This document shows, in pieces, positions 1-8,972 of a DNA stretch of 64,000 nt (positions within the stretch are counted from its first letter, which is position 1; the number at the start of each line of letters is the position of its first letter). Position numbers and translations under genes: made by a program. Below the pieces are notes generated by a model. That model saw nothing but the letters and a program-made list of their open reading frames with translations, had not been told where the DNA came from and ran no database searches. The stretch is from Treponema_B putidum (GTDB taxonomy: Bacteria; Spirochaetota; Spirochaetia; Treponematales; Treponemataceae): assembly GCF_007830595.1 (NCBI RefSeq), contig NZ_VLLD01000013.1; one strand, given 5' to 3'.

Positions 1-82
1 TTTTCAAGTCTTATATTTTCGACCGGAGATGAAAGCGGAAGATTTGTACCATGCAAGGCGTTATAAAGCGACAAGAAATTTT

Positions 83-205
83 CTTTTGCAAATATGCGGG
101 CATCTGCTGTGTCGCACGGCAAAAAAGTGTCCTCGACGTATACCCGATACGCCTGCGGTACTTTTTTGCCTAACTCCTTGCATCTGCTCCGCCTATTTGC
201 AAAAG
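83..205. repeat. Nested inverted-repeat element
   Basis: The outer arms (83-99 and 189-205) are complementary at 16 of 17 positions. The inner arms (118-128 and 160-170, GGCAAAAAAGT and its complement) match perfectly. The motif GCATCTGCT occurs once inside each outer arm. Short reading frames cross the element but show no recognisable family and no good ribosome binding site, so I read it as non-coding, possibly a dispersed structured repeat. Confidence 0.5.
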
Positions 206-281
206 TGCTCATACTATATAACCGCCACGGATGGCGGGGGTTCCGGCATTACGATGTTTTGAGCTTTGCTCAAAACTCGAA

Positions 282-315
282 GTCAAAGACTGTACACGGA
301 TGTACAGTCTTTGAC
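282..315. repeat. Perfect 15-bp hairpin
   Basis: The arms 282-296 and 301-315 (GTCAAAGACTGTACA and its complement) enclose the loop CGGA. The stem is unusually long and perfect. It lacks a clear T-run, so it is more likely a structured repeat or operator than a terminator. The rest of 206-444 shows nothing else I can support. Confidence 0.6.
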
Positions 316-444
316 GGTCGACAAACACAGAGTCTTTGTATTTTCCTGTTTGAAGTACTCACATTAGCCTCCTAACTATTTATATTATAGCATAGATTAG
401 CCTATTTTTGAAGAGTACGGTCTTTTCTCGTTTATAATTATTGT

Positions 445-552
445 ATGAAGAGTTTGCAGATGGAATTTCGGCGAAAGGAGGGGGCATATGGGTATAACCA
501 ACGAAGTTTCAAGTTGAAGCACCTTTCTCCCAAAAAGGGCGGCCTCCCCTAA
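445..552 (+). CDS. Possible 35-residue peptide
   Basis: A short frame runs from ATG at 445 to TAA at 550. It is rich in Lys and Arg and ends in KKGGLP. No ribosome binding site precedes it. A strong AAAGGAGG lies inside it, immediately before a second, 9-codon frame beginning at about 488. Either frame could be a leader peptide for the cyclase gene downstream, or chance. I do not recognise a family. Confidence 0.15.
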   Translation: MKSLQMEFRRKEGAYGYNQRSFKLKHLSPKKGGLP

Positions 553-572
553 ATCACCTCTAAATCATTGTA

Positions 573-600
573 TTGACAAAAAACTTTTAGTATGTAAACT
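573..600 (+). promoter_or_regulatory. Sigma-70-like promoter of the cyclase gene
   Basis: TTGACA at 573-578 is followed after 16 bases by TAAACT at 595-600. The predicted transcript would begin within a few bases of the ATG at 608, leaving almost no leader. Confidence 0.5.
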
Positions 601-607
601 ATTATCT

Positions 608-2998
608 ATGACAAAATATTTAAATGACTGCCTCAAACAGATAAAAAAAATCTATATTCATCCTAATACGTTAAAAATAGCGTCTATTATAATTATTACT
701 TTGCTTATGCTTTTTCCATTTAGCATGAGTAAAATGGATTTGTTTAATACCTCACAAAGGGCGATAAACCTTTACCCGCTGACGGTATTGTTTTCGGGCT
801 TTACACATAAGGGAGTAAACTTCTTTTATGTAAGCAGCTTTTTATTATTTTCATTGCCGATAGCATTTGCAATCGTGTTTATATCTATTTTTCAAAAGAA
901 AATACCGTCAAAAGTCGTTTATTTTTCGGCTTTAATACCTATAAGTTTTTATCTTGCAGCCTCAATTTCGGGGATGAATCTATTTGCAAACACGCCCAGA
1001 TGGTTTTATTCGCTTAGTCCTTTGACATATTTTGCATTCTTTATTGCCATAATCTTTCACGCTTTTTTGATTGCACACGGCATAATTTCCATAAAACGGC
1101 AAAACGAATCATATATGGAATATAAAAGACTGCTGCAAGAAAAGGAAGAACAGGAAAAAATTTTAAAAAAGAAGATAGATGATAAATTAAAAAAACAAAA
1201 AGAAAAATCCCAAAAAAACATAGCCGAGCCCATTCAGGAAGACTCCTTGTTTTTAAACAAAGTATTAAAACAATCCATAAATAATTTCAAAAACAGACAA
1301 AAAAAATCTCACATAAAAATCAAGATAACAATAGTTATTATTTTTACCATATTGGTAATTCTTTCGACATTTATCTACACGGATTTACGAAACTATAATA
1401 TGCTCCTGACTCAAAATGTAAATACAACAGGTAAAAATCAGGCTGAGCAGGTTGCGGCCATATACAGTTTTTCGGACGGCCTTCACGCTAAAATCAATGC
1501 CTTCCTTGAAGGAATAAAAAAAACGAACTCCTCTTCTCCTTTTCCTTTCCAAAGGGTTGATATAATAACTACGAGCAATAAACAGCCTGTTTTTCTTGAA
1601 GAAATAGATGAATCGACCGAGCTGCCGGTATTTGATGTTTTTTCTTATACTACAGCTGCCGGTCAAGTAAGGTTTATACCCGATGAAGAAAAAAGTATAA
1701 GTCCTGAGAATGCAGCCATTTACATAAAACATTGCAAAAACGAGTCCACCGTTAGTACCCCTATTTACAATGAGGCAAAAGGAACCTGCCTTTATATCTA
1801 TCCTGTAACCTTTGCCCGTAAGGATGGCCAGAGACTTGTAGGCTTTTCCGTTGTTACATACCTTAAAGAAATCTTAGACCGGCCTTATTTTCAGGCAAAG
1901 GTCTTTGTGTTTTCCATTTCGGCAGTATTTTTCTATGCTTCTATCTTAATTGTTCTTTTTTTAGCGGATTTTATTGCAAATCCGGTCATATTTTTATGCG
2001 GAAATATACGAAAAACGGCGAATATTTTAAGCGGAATGATTTCGAGTAATAGGGCAATCGAAGCAGATCGGCTCATTTTTGAAGAAAATATCAAAACCCA
2101 TGACGAAATAAAAACGCTTTCAATAGAGCTAAAAAATATCATCTCGCTTATCCGAGGAATTTTACCTTATGTGTCTTTTCATACTATCCAAAATGCAGAA
2201 AAAAACATTTCGAATAAAAGCTCCTCCAGAGATTTATGTTTTTTGTTTACCGACATAAGAGGCTTTACAAGCATGTGTGAAAATATGCAGCCTAGAGAGG
2301 TTATTTCCATATTAAACCGGTATCTTAGCATCGAAACAAAAATCATTTTTGAAAACGGCGGAGATGTGGATAAATATGTCGGCGATGAAATTATGGCTTT
2401 TTTCTCAGGGCCTAAAAAAGAAATCAATGCATGTAATGCCGCTATGGAAATTCGTAAGGCTATGAGGCGGGAGCAAAAAGCAGCAGCACAAGAGGGCACA
2501 GCAGCAATTTCAATCGGTATCGGTATAAATTCGGGGCCTGTAGTATTCGGGCCTGTAGGTTCAAAAACAAGAAAAGATTTTACATCTATAGGGGATACCG
2601 TAAACCTTGCAGCCCGCCTTGAAGGAGCCAACAAAGAATACGGTTCAAAGTCGATTATTTCCGAAGCGGTGTATCAAAATTTAAGCGATGATTTTATTTG
2701 CAGGGAGCTTGATTTTATCGCCGTCAAGGGAAAAACAGAGGCCGTCCGTATTTATGAAATCCTTCAGCCGACCGAAAAACTTACAACAGAAAAACTTTAC
2801 GATATAAAACAATTATTTGAAGCGGGACTGTCCTATTATCGAAAAAGAAAATGGAAGCAGGCTGAAAAGTATTTTTCAGAATGTTCAGAAAAATATAACG
2901 ATGCGCCCTCCAAGGTCTTTTTAAGAAGAGTTGCCCATTATCAAGTTTCTCCGCCGAAACCGCGATGGAGCGGAGTCTTTGTAATGAACGTAAAATAA
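608..2998 (+). CDS. Membrane class III adenylate cyclase with extracytoplasmic sensor and TPR-like tail
   Basis: This protein probably makes cAMP from ATP at the inner membrane. Several N-terminal membrane segments (about 22-165) are followed by a charged coiled coil (165-235), another membrane helix (about 236-257), a roughly 170-residue extracytoplasmic sensor region and a further helix (about 431-453). The catalytic domain (about 540-720) is complete. It has metal-binding Asp549 (FTDIRGF) and Asp593 (KYVGDE), adenine-selecting Lys589 and Thr659, and transition-state Asn666 and Arg670. Lys and Thr point to the class IIIb adenylate type rather than guanylate. The tail (about 730-780) looks like one or two TPR helices. 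It should work as a homodimer, unlike the cyclase pair at 32027-35973. No Shine-Dalgarno precedes the ATG and the promoter sits directly upstream, so it may be translated from a leaderless mRNA. The sensed signal is unknown. Confidence 0.85.
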   Translation: MTKYLNDCLKQIKKIYIHPNTLKIASIIIITLLMLFPFSMSKMDLFNTSQRAINLYPLTVLFSGFTHKGVNFFYVSSFLLFSLPIAFAIVFISIFQKKIPSKVVYFSALIPISFYLAASISGMNLFANTPRWFYSLSPLTYFAFFIAIIFHAFLIAHGIISIKRQNESYMEYKRLLQEKEEQEKILKKKIDDKLKKQKEKSQKNIAEPIQEDSLFLNKVLKQSINNFKNRQKKSHIKIKITIVIIFTILVILSTFIYTDLRNYNMLLTQNVNTTGKNQAEQVAAIYSFSDGLHAKINAFLEGIKKTNSSSPFPFQRVDIITTSNKQPVFLEEIDESTELPVFDVFSYTTAAGQVRFIPDEEKSISPENAAIYIKHCKNESTVSTPIYNEAKGTCLYIYPVTFARKDGQRLVGFSVVTYLKEILDRPYFQAKVFVFSISAVFFYASILIVLFLADFIANPVIFLCGNIRKTANILSGMISSNRAIEADRLIFEENIKTHDEIKTLSIELKNIISLIRGILPYVSFHTIQNAEKNISNKSSSRDLCFLFTDIRGFTSMCENMQPREVISILNRYLSIETKIIFENGGDVDKYVGDEIMAFFSGPKKEINACNAAMEIRKAMRREQKAAAQEGTAAISIGIGINSGPVVFGPVGSKTRKDFTSIGDTVNLAARLEGANKEYGSKSIISEAVYQNLSDDFICRELDFIAVKGKTEAVRIYEILQPTEKLTTEKLYDIKQLFEAGLSYYRKRKWKQAEKYFSECSEKYNDAPSKVFLRRVAHYQVSPPKPRWSGVFVMNVK

Positions 2999-3029
2999 AT
3001 TCGAAAGATTAAAATTGAAGGAGCTTTTT

Positions 3030-3950
3030 ATGGAATTTAAACAGCTTGAAATATTTATCAAACTTGTAGAAAATTTAAGTTTCTCGACTACGGCAAGCGA
3101 GTTAAACATATCTCAACCTACTGTAAGTCTTACCTTAAAACAGTTGGAGGAGGAACTTGACACTCCTCTTTTTTTGCGTTCGACGCGGGAATTAAAACTA
3201 ACTGCGGCTGGGCAAAAACTGTATGATGAAGCAAAAAAAATTTTAGCCGATAGGGATAAGCTGATAGAAAAATTTATATATCCTGAAAGGAAGGTTATAA
3301 CTATAGGAGCTTCAACCATTCCTGCGGGCTATCTTCTGCCTTCAATAATAAAAGAATTTAAAAAAAAGCATCCGGATATTTATATAAAGATTGAAGAAAA
3401 AAACAGCCTTGAAACAATCAAAAAAGTTTCTGCAAATACCGTCGATATCGGCATTGTGGGTATGCAGGTCGAAGATGAAAACTGTGAGTTTCTTCCCATT
3501 TATAAAGATGAATTTGTGTTTATCAGTGCAAATAATTCCTATTACCAAAAGCTAAAAAAATCCAATCCCAGCTTTAAACGTATTGCCCAAGAACCCTTTA
3601 TTATGAGAGAAACAGGTTCCGCCGTTAAACAAAATATGGAGCTGATTTTAAAATCACAAAAGATAGATTTAAATTCTATAAATATAAGTGCTTCGATAAA
3701 CGACACGGAAGTACTAAAACAATTAACGGCAGAAGGCCTAGGAACATCTTTTATATCGAAGATAGCCGTTGCAGACATGGTAAAGCATAAAGAACTTATA
3801 GCTTTTGAGCTCGATGACATTCCGCATCAATACCGCGACATCTATCTTGTATGGAACAAAAAAATAAATTACGCAAGCCACATCAAAGACTTTTTAAACT
3901 GTATGGAATGTTTTAAAATAAAAAAAGAGAGTGAAGAAAAAACTATCTGA
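3030..3950 (+). CDS. LysR-family transcriptional regulator
   Basis: This 306-residue DNA-binding regulator has the usual LysR layout. An N-terminal winged helix-turn-helix (about 18-60, with NISQPTVSLTLKQLEEEL) is followed by a periplasmic-binding-protein-like effector domain (about 88-295). The start chosen is ATG 3030, because GGAG at 3020-3023 is spaced six bases before it; an upstream TTG would place the ribosome site inside the gene. It follows the cyclase gene by 31 bases and converges on the peptidase gene at 4017. LysR regulators often control a divergent neighbour, but none is present here, so the target is unknown. Confidence 0.85.
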   Translation: MEFKQLEIFIKLVENLSFSTTASELNISQPTVSLTLKQLEEELDTPLFLRSTRELKLTAAGQKLYDEAKKILADRDKLIEKFIYPERKVITIGASTIPAGYLLPSIIKEFKKKHPDIYIKIEEKNSLETIKKVSANTVDIGIVGMQVEDENCEFLPIYKDEFVFISANNSYYQKLKKSNPSFKRIAQEPFIMRETGSAVKQNMELILKSQKIDLNSINISASINDTEVLKQLTAEGLGTSFISKIAVADMVKHKELIAFELDDIPHQYRDIYLVWNKKINYASHIKDFLNCMECFKIKKESEEKTI

Positions 3951-3958
3951 CGATGAAA

Positions 3959-4000
3959 GGGCTGCCTAAAAGCAATAACAAAGCAGCTTTTGGACAGTCC
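3959..4000. terminator. Bidirectional terminator
   Basis: The imperfect stem 3959-3973/3986-4000 contains AAAAGC and GCTTTT next to the loop. It lies between the convergent LysR and peptidase genes. Confidence 0.5.
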
Positions 4001-4016
4001 TCTCAAATATTTTTAC

Positions 4017-5408
4017 CTATACGTTTTTTAAATATTCAGCAACGAGCAAGCCGCATTCCAATTGTATGGATACAAGCTTTTTGATGGGAACAACACTGTA
4101 TTTAATATTGGCTTCCAATTCGTCGCTTAATACATGGAGTTTCTTTTCCGCCGCGCTAAATTCATTGGATAAAGCTTTTTCTTTTTCTTTATCTTCCTCT
4201 CTGTTCTTTTTCATTTTAAAAAGTTCAGTTTCATTGGCTCTTGTTAAAAGACCGAAGGACAGCATTTTGTAAAATTTTTTAATCCATTCATTATCAAATT
4301 TTTCTGCAACCGTAGCATTCTTTTTACTGTAATTCTCATCTTCGTAAGTCATCTTAACGGCAGCATCATAATCATCCTGTCTTCCTGTAAAAGCATCCAA
4401 GGCAAGTAAAAACGGATTATTTTTTGCCATATACTTTCTTGTCTTTTTTAAAGAATCTAAAATGAACGCTTCGCTTTCCCTGTTTTCTTCTAAAGATTTT
4501 CTCACTATCTCACCTCGGTTTTCTCCGCTGTCCGATAGGTCAATAATCTTTTCGCTATAAAAATACGGAAGTTCAGTCAGCATTGTAAAAGACTTATACT
4601 TTTCCCCGGCATAGTCTGCGCTGCATGTTCCGACCCCGATTGCTTTTGGAATATCTTTTACACCGTATTTTTCCAAGTAGTCGTAATTATCACGAATGCC
4701 GAGTTCTTTATAAATTGCTGGAGCAAAGGTTTGGCAGTAGGGGGCTTCAGGTTCTCCCAAATTTAGCGGTACATTTTGTTTTTTTGCCGCTTCTTTTAAG
4801 TCTGCATATACTTTCGGAATGTCACGTGATAAATACCAGTATACCCCTCCAAATCCTGCATTATGAAGCGAATAAATGAATCGTGGTTTAATTTTATCGA
4901 TTAGATGCATCATTGCAACAGTTTCAGGAATAGAATCGGTAAATTTTAATTCCTTGTACTCTATCGGGAATGTCCAATCCACTTGCTGATGTCCGGCAGG
5001 CCTAAAAAAATTTCTTGCGTAGTTATAAAGTGTAAACGGACCCTTAAACCAGCCCTCGTTCAGTCTGGTTCCGTCGGAATCCCAAGCTTTTACAATATAC
5101 CACGTGTAATCCAGTTCATCGCGCAATTTTTTATTTTCAGCCAATTCTTTTGTAAAATAATCCAACATCATAGTGCCGATGGGTTCATTCGGATGAGGAA
5201 GTCCGAAAACAAGAGCATTTTGCTTTCCTTTTCCTATTTTTAAACCTATGATCTTATCACCGTCTCTGGTCGTCCCGAATTCAAATTCCTCAACTATATC
5301 GGGATATTTTTTTGCAAGGGCCTTACTTGCCGAATTCATTTCATCGACGGTCATAAACTCTTTATAATCGGGAACCCGGTTAATAACATCTTCAAATATT
5401 TTATTCAC
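4017..5408 (-). CDS. M14-family zinc carboxypeptidase-like protein
   Basis: This 463-residue protein belongs to the zinc carboxypeptidase (M14) superfamily. The zinc site is visible as HPNE (His72 and Glu75) with the third ligand probably His182 (SLHNAGF). The catalytic glutamate is probably Glu279 in TELPYF. The C-terminal third (about 320-463) is helical, charged and not family-typical. No signal peptide is seen, so it should act in the cytoplasm. It is the last gene of the peptide-uptake operon, starting 17 bases after the binding-protein gene, so trimming of imported peptides is the natural inference. The exact substrate cannot be read from the sequence. Confidence 0.8.
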   Translation of the reverse strand: MNKIFEDVINRVPDYKEFMTVDEMNSASKALAKKYPDIVEEFEFGTTRDGDKIIGLKIGKGKQNALVFGLPHPNEPIGTMMLDYFTKELAENKKLRDELDYTWYIVKAWDSDGTRLNEGWFKGPFTLYNYARNFFRPAGHQQVDWTFPIEYKELKFTDSIPETVAMMHLIDKIKPRFIYSLHNAGFGGVYWYLSRDIPKVYADLKEAAKKQNVPLNLGEPEAPYCQTFAPAIYKELGIRDNYDYLEKYGVKDIPKAIGVGTCSADYAGEKYKSFTMLTELPYFYSEKIIDLSDSGENRGEIVRKSLEENRESEAFILDSLKKTRKYMAKNNPFLLALDAFTGRQDDYDAAVKMTYEDENYSKKNATVAEKFDNEWIKKFYKMLSFGLLTRANETELFKMKKNREEDKEKEKALSNEFSAAEKKLHVLSDELEANIKYSVVPIKKLVSIQLECGLLVAEYLKNV

Positions 5409-5425
5409 TTTATTACCCTTCCCTA

Positions 5426-7009
5426 TTATTTCACTTTTTCAGTAAATGTATATTCTTGCCAACCCCATTTTCCTGTTCCGTCTATAGGTAAATTTTTAAA
5501 ATTCACTGAATTTGCATCGTAGGATGCAAACCCTACTATGGGAATAAAAGGTAAATCTTCGGCTAAAATTTTTTGGGCTTCTTTATAAATTGCAGCTCGT
5601 TCTTCTTTATCACCTACAGTCAAGCCTTTTTTACATAGCTCATCAAACTTTATATTGGAATACCCGCTCCAATTGTTTGATTCATCAGTACCATATCTGG
5701 AATAAAGAGCTGCCGGATCAGGCCCCATAAAGCCGCCTTGTAGTTCTAGTATAAAATCTCTATTTGCCCCTACTTTATCCGACCATGCATTATATTCAGA
5801 TACGTTTACCTTTAATTCAATACCGGCTTTTGCAAGTGTTGCCTGCATTAATTTTGCAGCATCGGGATATCCTCCACCCTCAAAAACTTCTATTTGCAAA
5901 CCGCGTACAAAAAATCCGTCTTTATCGGCCTTGTATCCGGCATCCTGTAAAATTTTTCTTGCGGCATCAATGTTAAATTGAGGAGATACATTTTCCGTAT
6001 TGCTTACCCATTTTATAAATTGAGGATACATAGCATATTCAGGCTTTTGTACTCCGTCGAAAATTTTATCGGAAATTTCTTTTTTATTTATTGCACTTGC
6101 AATCGCCCTTCTTAAATTTACATCCTTAACTTTTTCATTCCGCATATTAAAGATAATTCTCATCGGCGACGGATATTCATTGAATACCAGTCTAAGCTGA
6201 GGATTTGCTAAAAGTTCTCTATTATTTGCTGCCGGTACATTTTCCAATACATCTATTTCTCCGTTTACGAGTGCTTGTACTGCTGTAGCACTATCGGGAA
6301 TTATTGTAAAAATTACATTGTCTATTTTCGGGGCTCCCATAAAATAGTTTTTATTTGCTTCAAGTGTAACCGATTCCCCTTGTTTAAATTTTAAGAGTTT
6401 AAAGGGCCCCGAACCTATCGGCTTTTCTTTGGCTGCAATATTATCTTCCCATTCCTGTCCGTTATCAAAAATATGCTTCGGGAGAACAAATGACGCATAC
6501 CAACCGAGATTTGCCACAAGCGATACATCAGGGACTTTTAATTTAAACACAACCGTCTTACTGTCTTTTACAACTATTTCGTCAATAATTTGAAGCCGTG
6601 AATATAACAAGTACGTATTTTTCTTTGCAATATAATCAAATGTGTATTTTACATCATCGGCCGTTACAGGTTTTCCGTCATGCCATTCAGCCGTGTGAAG
6701 ATAAAACGTTATCTCTTTTCCGTCGGGTGAAATATCCCACGATTCGGCCAAATCGGGTATAATATTTTTTGATGCGTCCAATTTGACCAACCGATTGAAT
6801 ATATTTTGGAAAATCGGATACCCATTGTCATCGGGCAAGCTGTCCGGATTCCAACTCATCGGATCGCCGCCTGCTCCTACAATGAGGGTAGTTTTTTCCG
6901 TTGTTTTTCCACCGGTTCCCATTTCTGCCTCATCCTTACTGCATGAAATTACCAATACAGTAACCGTCAAGACCGCTGCCATAAGCAGCATTGCAATTCT
7001 TTTTTTCAT
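5426..7009 (-). CDS. Peptide ABC transporter substrate-binding lipoprotein (SBP_bac_5)
   Basis: This 527-residue lipoprotein captures the substrate for the Opp/Dpp-type importer encoded just upstream. The signal peptide ends in a lipobox with Cys23 (VISC). The mature part is a family 5 extracellular solute-binding protein, with the characteristic GGDPMSWNPD, WEDNIAAKEKPIGSGPF and NMRNEKVKDVNLRRAI regions. Nickel and glycoside transporters also use this family. The M14 peptidase in the same operon favours peptides. It lies 18 bases after oppF. Confidence 0.88.
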   Translation of the reverse strand: MKKRIAMLLMAAVLTVTVLVISCSKDEAEMGTGGKTTEKTTLIVGAGGDPMSWNPDSLPDDNGYPIFQNIFNRLVKLDASKNIIPDLAESWDISPDGKEITFYLHTAEWHDGKPVTADDVKYTFDYIAKKNTYLLYSRLQIIDEIVVKDSKTVVFKLKVPDVSLVANLGWYASFVLPKHIFDNGQEWEDNIAAKEKPIGSGPFKLLKFKQGESVTLEANKNYFMGAPKIDNVIFTIIPDSATAVQALVNGEIDVLENVPAANNRELLANPQLRLVFNEYPSPMRIIFNMRNEKVKDVNLRRAIASAINKKEISDKIFDGVQKPEYAMYPQFIKWVSNTENVSPQFNIDAARKILQDAGYKADKDGFFVRGLQIEVFEGGGYPDAAKLMQATLAKAGIELKVNVSEYNAWSDKVGANRDFILELQGGFMGPDPAALYSRYGTDESNNWSGYSNIKFDELCKKGLTVGDKEERAAIYKEAQKILAEDLPFIPIVGFASYDANSVNFKNLPIDGTGKWGWQEYTFTEKVK

Positions 7010-7027
7010 TTTCTTCTCTCCTATTGT

Positions 7028-8005
7028 TTATAATTTATGACAAGCAGCAATGTGCCCTTCATACAATTTTTTAGTATCCGGATAAGAACCGAAACATTCA
7101 TCCGTCGCCATAAAACACCTCGGTGCAAAATAACACATATCTTTCGGGTCAATCGGAGTTGGCGGCTCTCCTTGTATAAAAATTTTTTCGGTTTTTTCCG
7201 TAGGGTCGGATGAACCGCAGTTTGATATTAAAACTTTTGTATACGGATGTTTGGGATTTTTGATTATATCATCAGCATCTCCATATTCTACAATTCGCCC
7301 TAAGTACATAACAGCAATTTTATCCGAAATATACCGAGTTAAACTTATATCATGGCTGATAAAGACAATAGTTGCATGATATTGCTTTTTTAAATTAAGA
7401 AGCATATTTATAATATCTGCCCTAACCGATACATCCAGCATTGAAACGGGTTCATCGGCAATTATAAATTGCGGTTTTAATAGCATTGCGCGTATAATCG
7501 AAATTCTTTGTAATTGGCCGCCCGATAATTGATGTGGATACCGTTTTAAAAAATCGGCAGCAGGATGTAAGCCTCCGTTTTCCAATTCCGTTATGAGAAT
7601 CTTTTTTCTTTCAGCATCATTTTCTGCAATATTGTGTATTTTTAACGGACGCAATAATATTTCTTCTATGGTATTTTTCGGTGTAAAGGAATCATACGGG
7701 TTTTGAAATATAATTTGCACTAATCTTCTAAAACCTTTAGAGTCGCTTTTCATTATCTGTTTTGTTGAAAGTCCGTCTATATATACATCACCGTCCGTCG
7801 GTTCTTCCAACCGGCTTAATATTCTTCCTAATGTAGATTTTCCGCAGCCGCTTTCGCCGATTAAACCCAAAATTTCACCTTGCTTTAATTCCAAGTTGAT
7901 ATTATCAAGGGCTTTAACAAATGAACGGCTCTTTGTAAATAATGATTTTCCTTTTTTTACCGGATAAAATTTTTTTATATTTTGAATACTGATAAATTCT
8001 TTCAT
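7028..8005 (-). CDS. oppF: Oligopeptide ABC transporter ATP-binding protein, OppF/DppF type
   Basis: This is the cytoplasmic ATPase of the peptide importer, about 325 residues. It shows Walker A (GESGCGKSTLG), the signature motif LSGGQLQRI and Walker B (FIIADEPVS). The C-terminal oligopeptide-transporter extension carries Cys residues (MCYFAPRC). The start chosen is ATG 8005: AAGGAGG lies just upstream and the ATGA overlaps the stop of oppD, giving translational coupling. A start nine codons earlier would swallow the ribosome site. Confidence 0.88.
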   Translation of the reverse strand: MKEFISIQNIKKFYPVKKGKSLFTKSRSFVKALDNINLELKQGEILGLIGESGCGKSTLGRILSRLEEPTDGDVYIDGLSTKQIMKSDSKGFRRLVQIIFQNPYDSFTPKNTIEEILLRPLKIHNIAENDAERKKILITELENGGLHPAADFLKRYPHQLSGGQLQRISIIRAMLLKPQFIIADEPVSMLDVSVRADIINMLLNLKKQYHATIVFISHDISLTRYISDKIAVMYLGRIVEYGDADDIIKNPKHPYTKVLISNCGSSDPTEKTEKIFIQGEPPTPIDPKDMCYFAPRCFMATDECFGSYPDTKKLYEGHIAACHKL

Positions 8006-8970
8006 TTTGCCGCCTCCTTGTAAAGATGACAATACACATCCCCGTCTTTAAATTCACTTTTCTGAGGTTTATGGGATTTGCATATATCCATTGCATTCTT
8101 ACAACGCGGAGCAAAAATGCATCCTTTGTATTGCTGCGATAAATCGGGAATAAAGCCTTCTATAGATTTAAGCGGTTTTTTTTCTCCGTACAAGGAGGGA
8201 AAGGATTCTATAAGCGCTTTGGTATAAGGATGTTTAGGATTTTTTAAAACGGTTTCCGTAGCTCCTATTTCCATTAATTCTCCTGCATACATAATTCCTA
8301 CTTTATTACATGATTGCGAAACAACACTTATATCATGAGTAATCATAATACGAGTCATATTCATTTCGGCTTCAAGCTTAACTATTTCATCCAATATTTG
8401 TCCCTGTGTAACCGTGTCCAGAGCCGTCGTAGCTTCATCTAAAATTAAGAGTTTAGGCGAAAACAATAGACTGATTGCAATCGATATGCGCTGCAGCATT
8501 CCGCCGCTTAGCTCATGAGGATATAAATTATAAACACGGCTGGAAAGATTAACCAGTGAAAATAAATACAAGGCCCTCTCTTTAATTTTCTGGGACGGAG
8601 CGTCTGGATAATGAACACGGTAAATATCTTCTATTTGTACGCTGATTCTATGTACAGGACTTAATGCATTCATTGATTTTTGAAACACGACAGAGATTTC
8701 TTTCCATCGCAGTTCGTTATATTGCCTGTCGGTTAATTCCAATAAATTTTTTTTATCGAATTCGACGCGTCCTGTAATAGCTGTACTGCGGGCGGGTAAT
8801 AACTTTAAAAGCCCCATAGCTAATGTAGACTTGCCGGAACCGGATTCACCTACAATTCCCAGCGAGTCTCCTTGATTCAGCATAAACGAAATATCTTTTA
8901 CCGCATACACGCTTTTATGTTTGTTTCTATATGTGATGTTTATTTTTTCTACATTTAAAACGGTTCCCAT
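8002..8970 (-). CDS. oppD: Oligopeptide ABC transporter ATP-binding protein, OppD/DppD type
   Basis: This is the second ATPase of the importer, 322 residues. It has Walker A GESGSGKSTLA, the signature LSGGMLQRI and Walker B LLILDEATTALD. The C-terminal extension has spaced cysteines (CIFAPRCKNAMDIC), which in this family can bind an iron-sulfur cluster. It begins two bases after oppC and overlaps oppF by four bases. Confidence 0.88.
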   Translation of the reverse strand: MGTVLNVEKINITYRNKHKSVYAVKDISFMLNQGDSLGIVGESGSGKSTLAMGLLKLLPARSTAITGRVEFDKKNLLELTDRQYNELRWKEISVVFQKSMNALSPVHRISVQIEDIYRVHYPDAPSQKIKERALYLFSLVNLSSRVYNLYPHELSGGMLQRISIAISLLFSPKLLILDEATTALDTVTQGQILDEIVKLEAEMNMTRIMITHDISVVSQSCNKVGIMYAGELMEIGATETVLKNPKHPYTKALIESFPSLYGEKKPLKSIEGFIPDLSQQYKGCIFAPRCKNAMDICKSHKPQKSEFKDGDVYCHLYKEAAK

Positions 8971-8972
8971 GT

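Noticed and set aside
29..375. Two overlapping frames at the left edge (29-262 and 94-375)
   Set aside because: They cross strong inverted repeats, have no good ribosome site, and the translations are low in typical protein features.
2179..2634. Long antisense frame opposite the cyclase catalytic domain
   Set aside because: It mirrors the codon pattern of a clearly real gene and shows no family, start signal or context. The same holds for antisense frames at 11774-12136, 12234-12656, 26364-26732 and 63023-63385.
7914..8114. Frame overlapping the oppD-oppF junction on the minus strand
   Set aside because: Both oppD and oppF are complete with their own ribosome site and an ATGA overlap; this frame has neither support nor a family.
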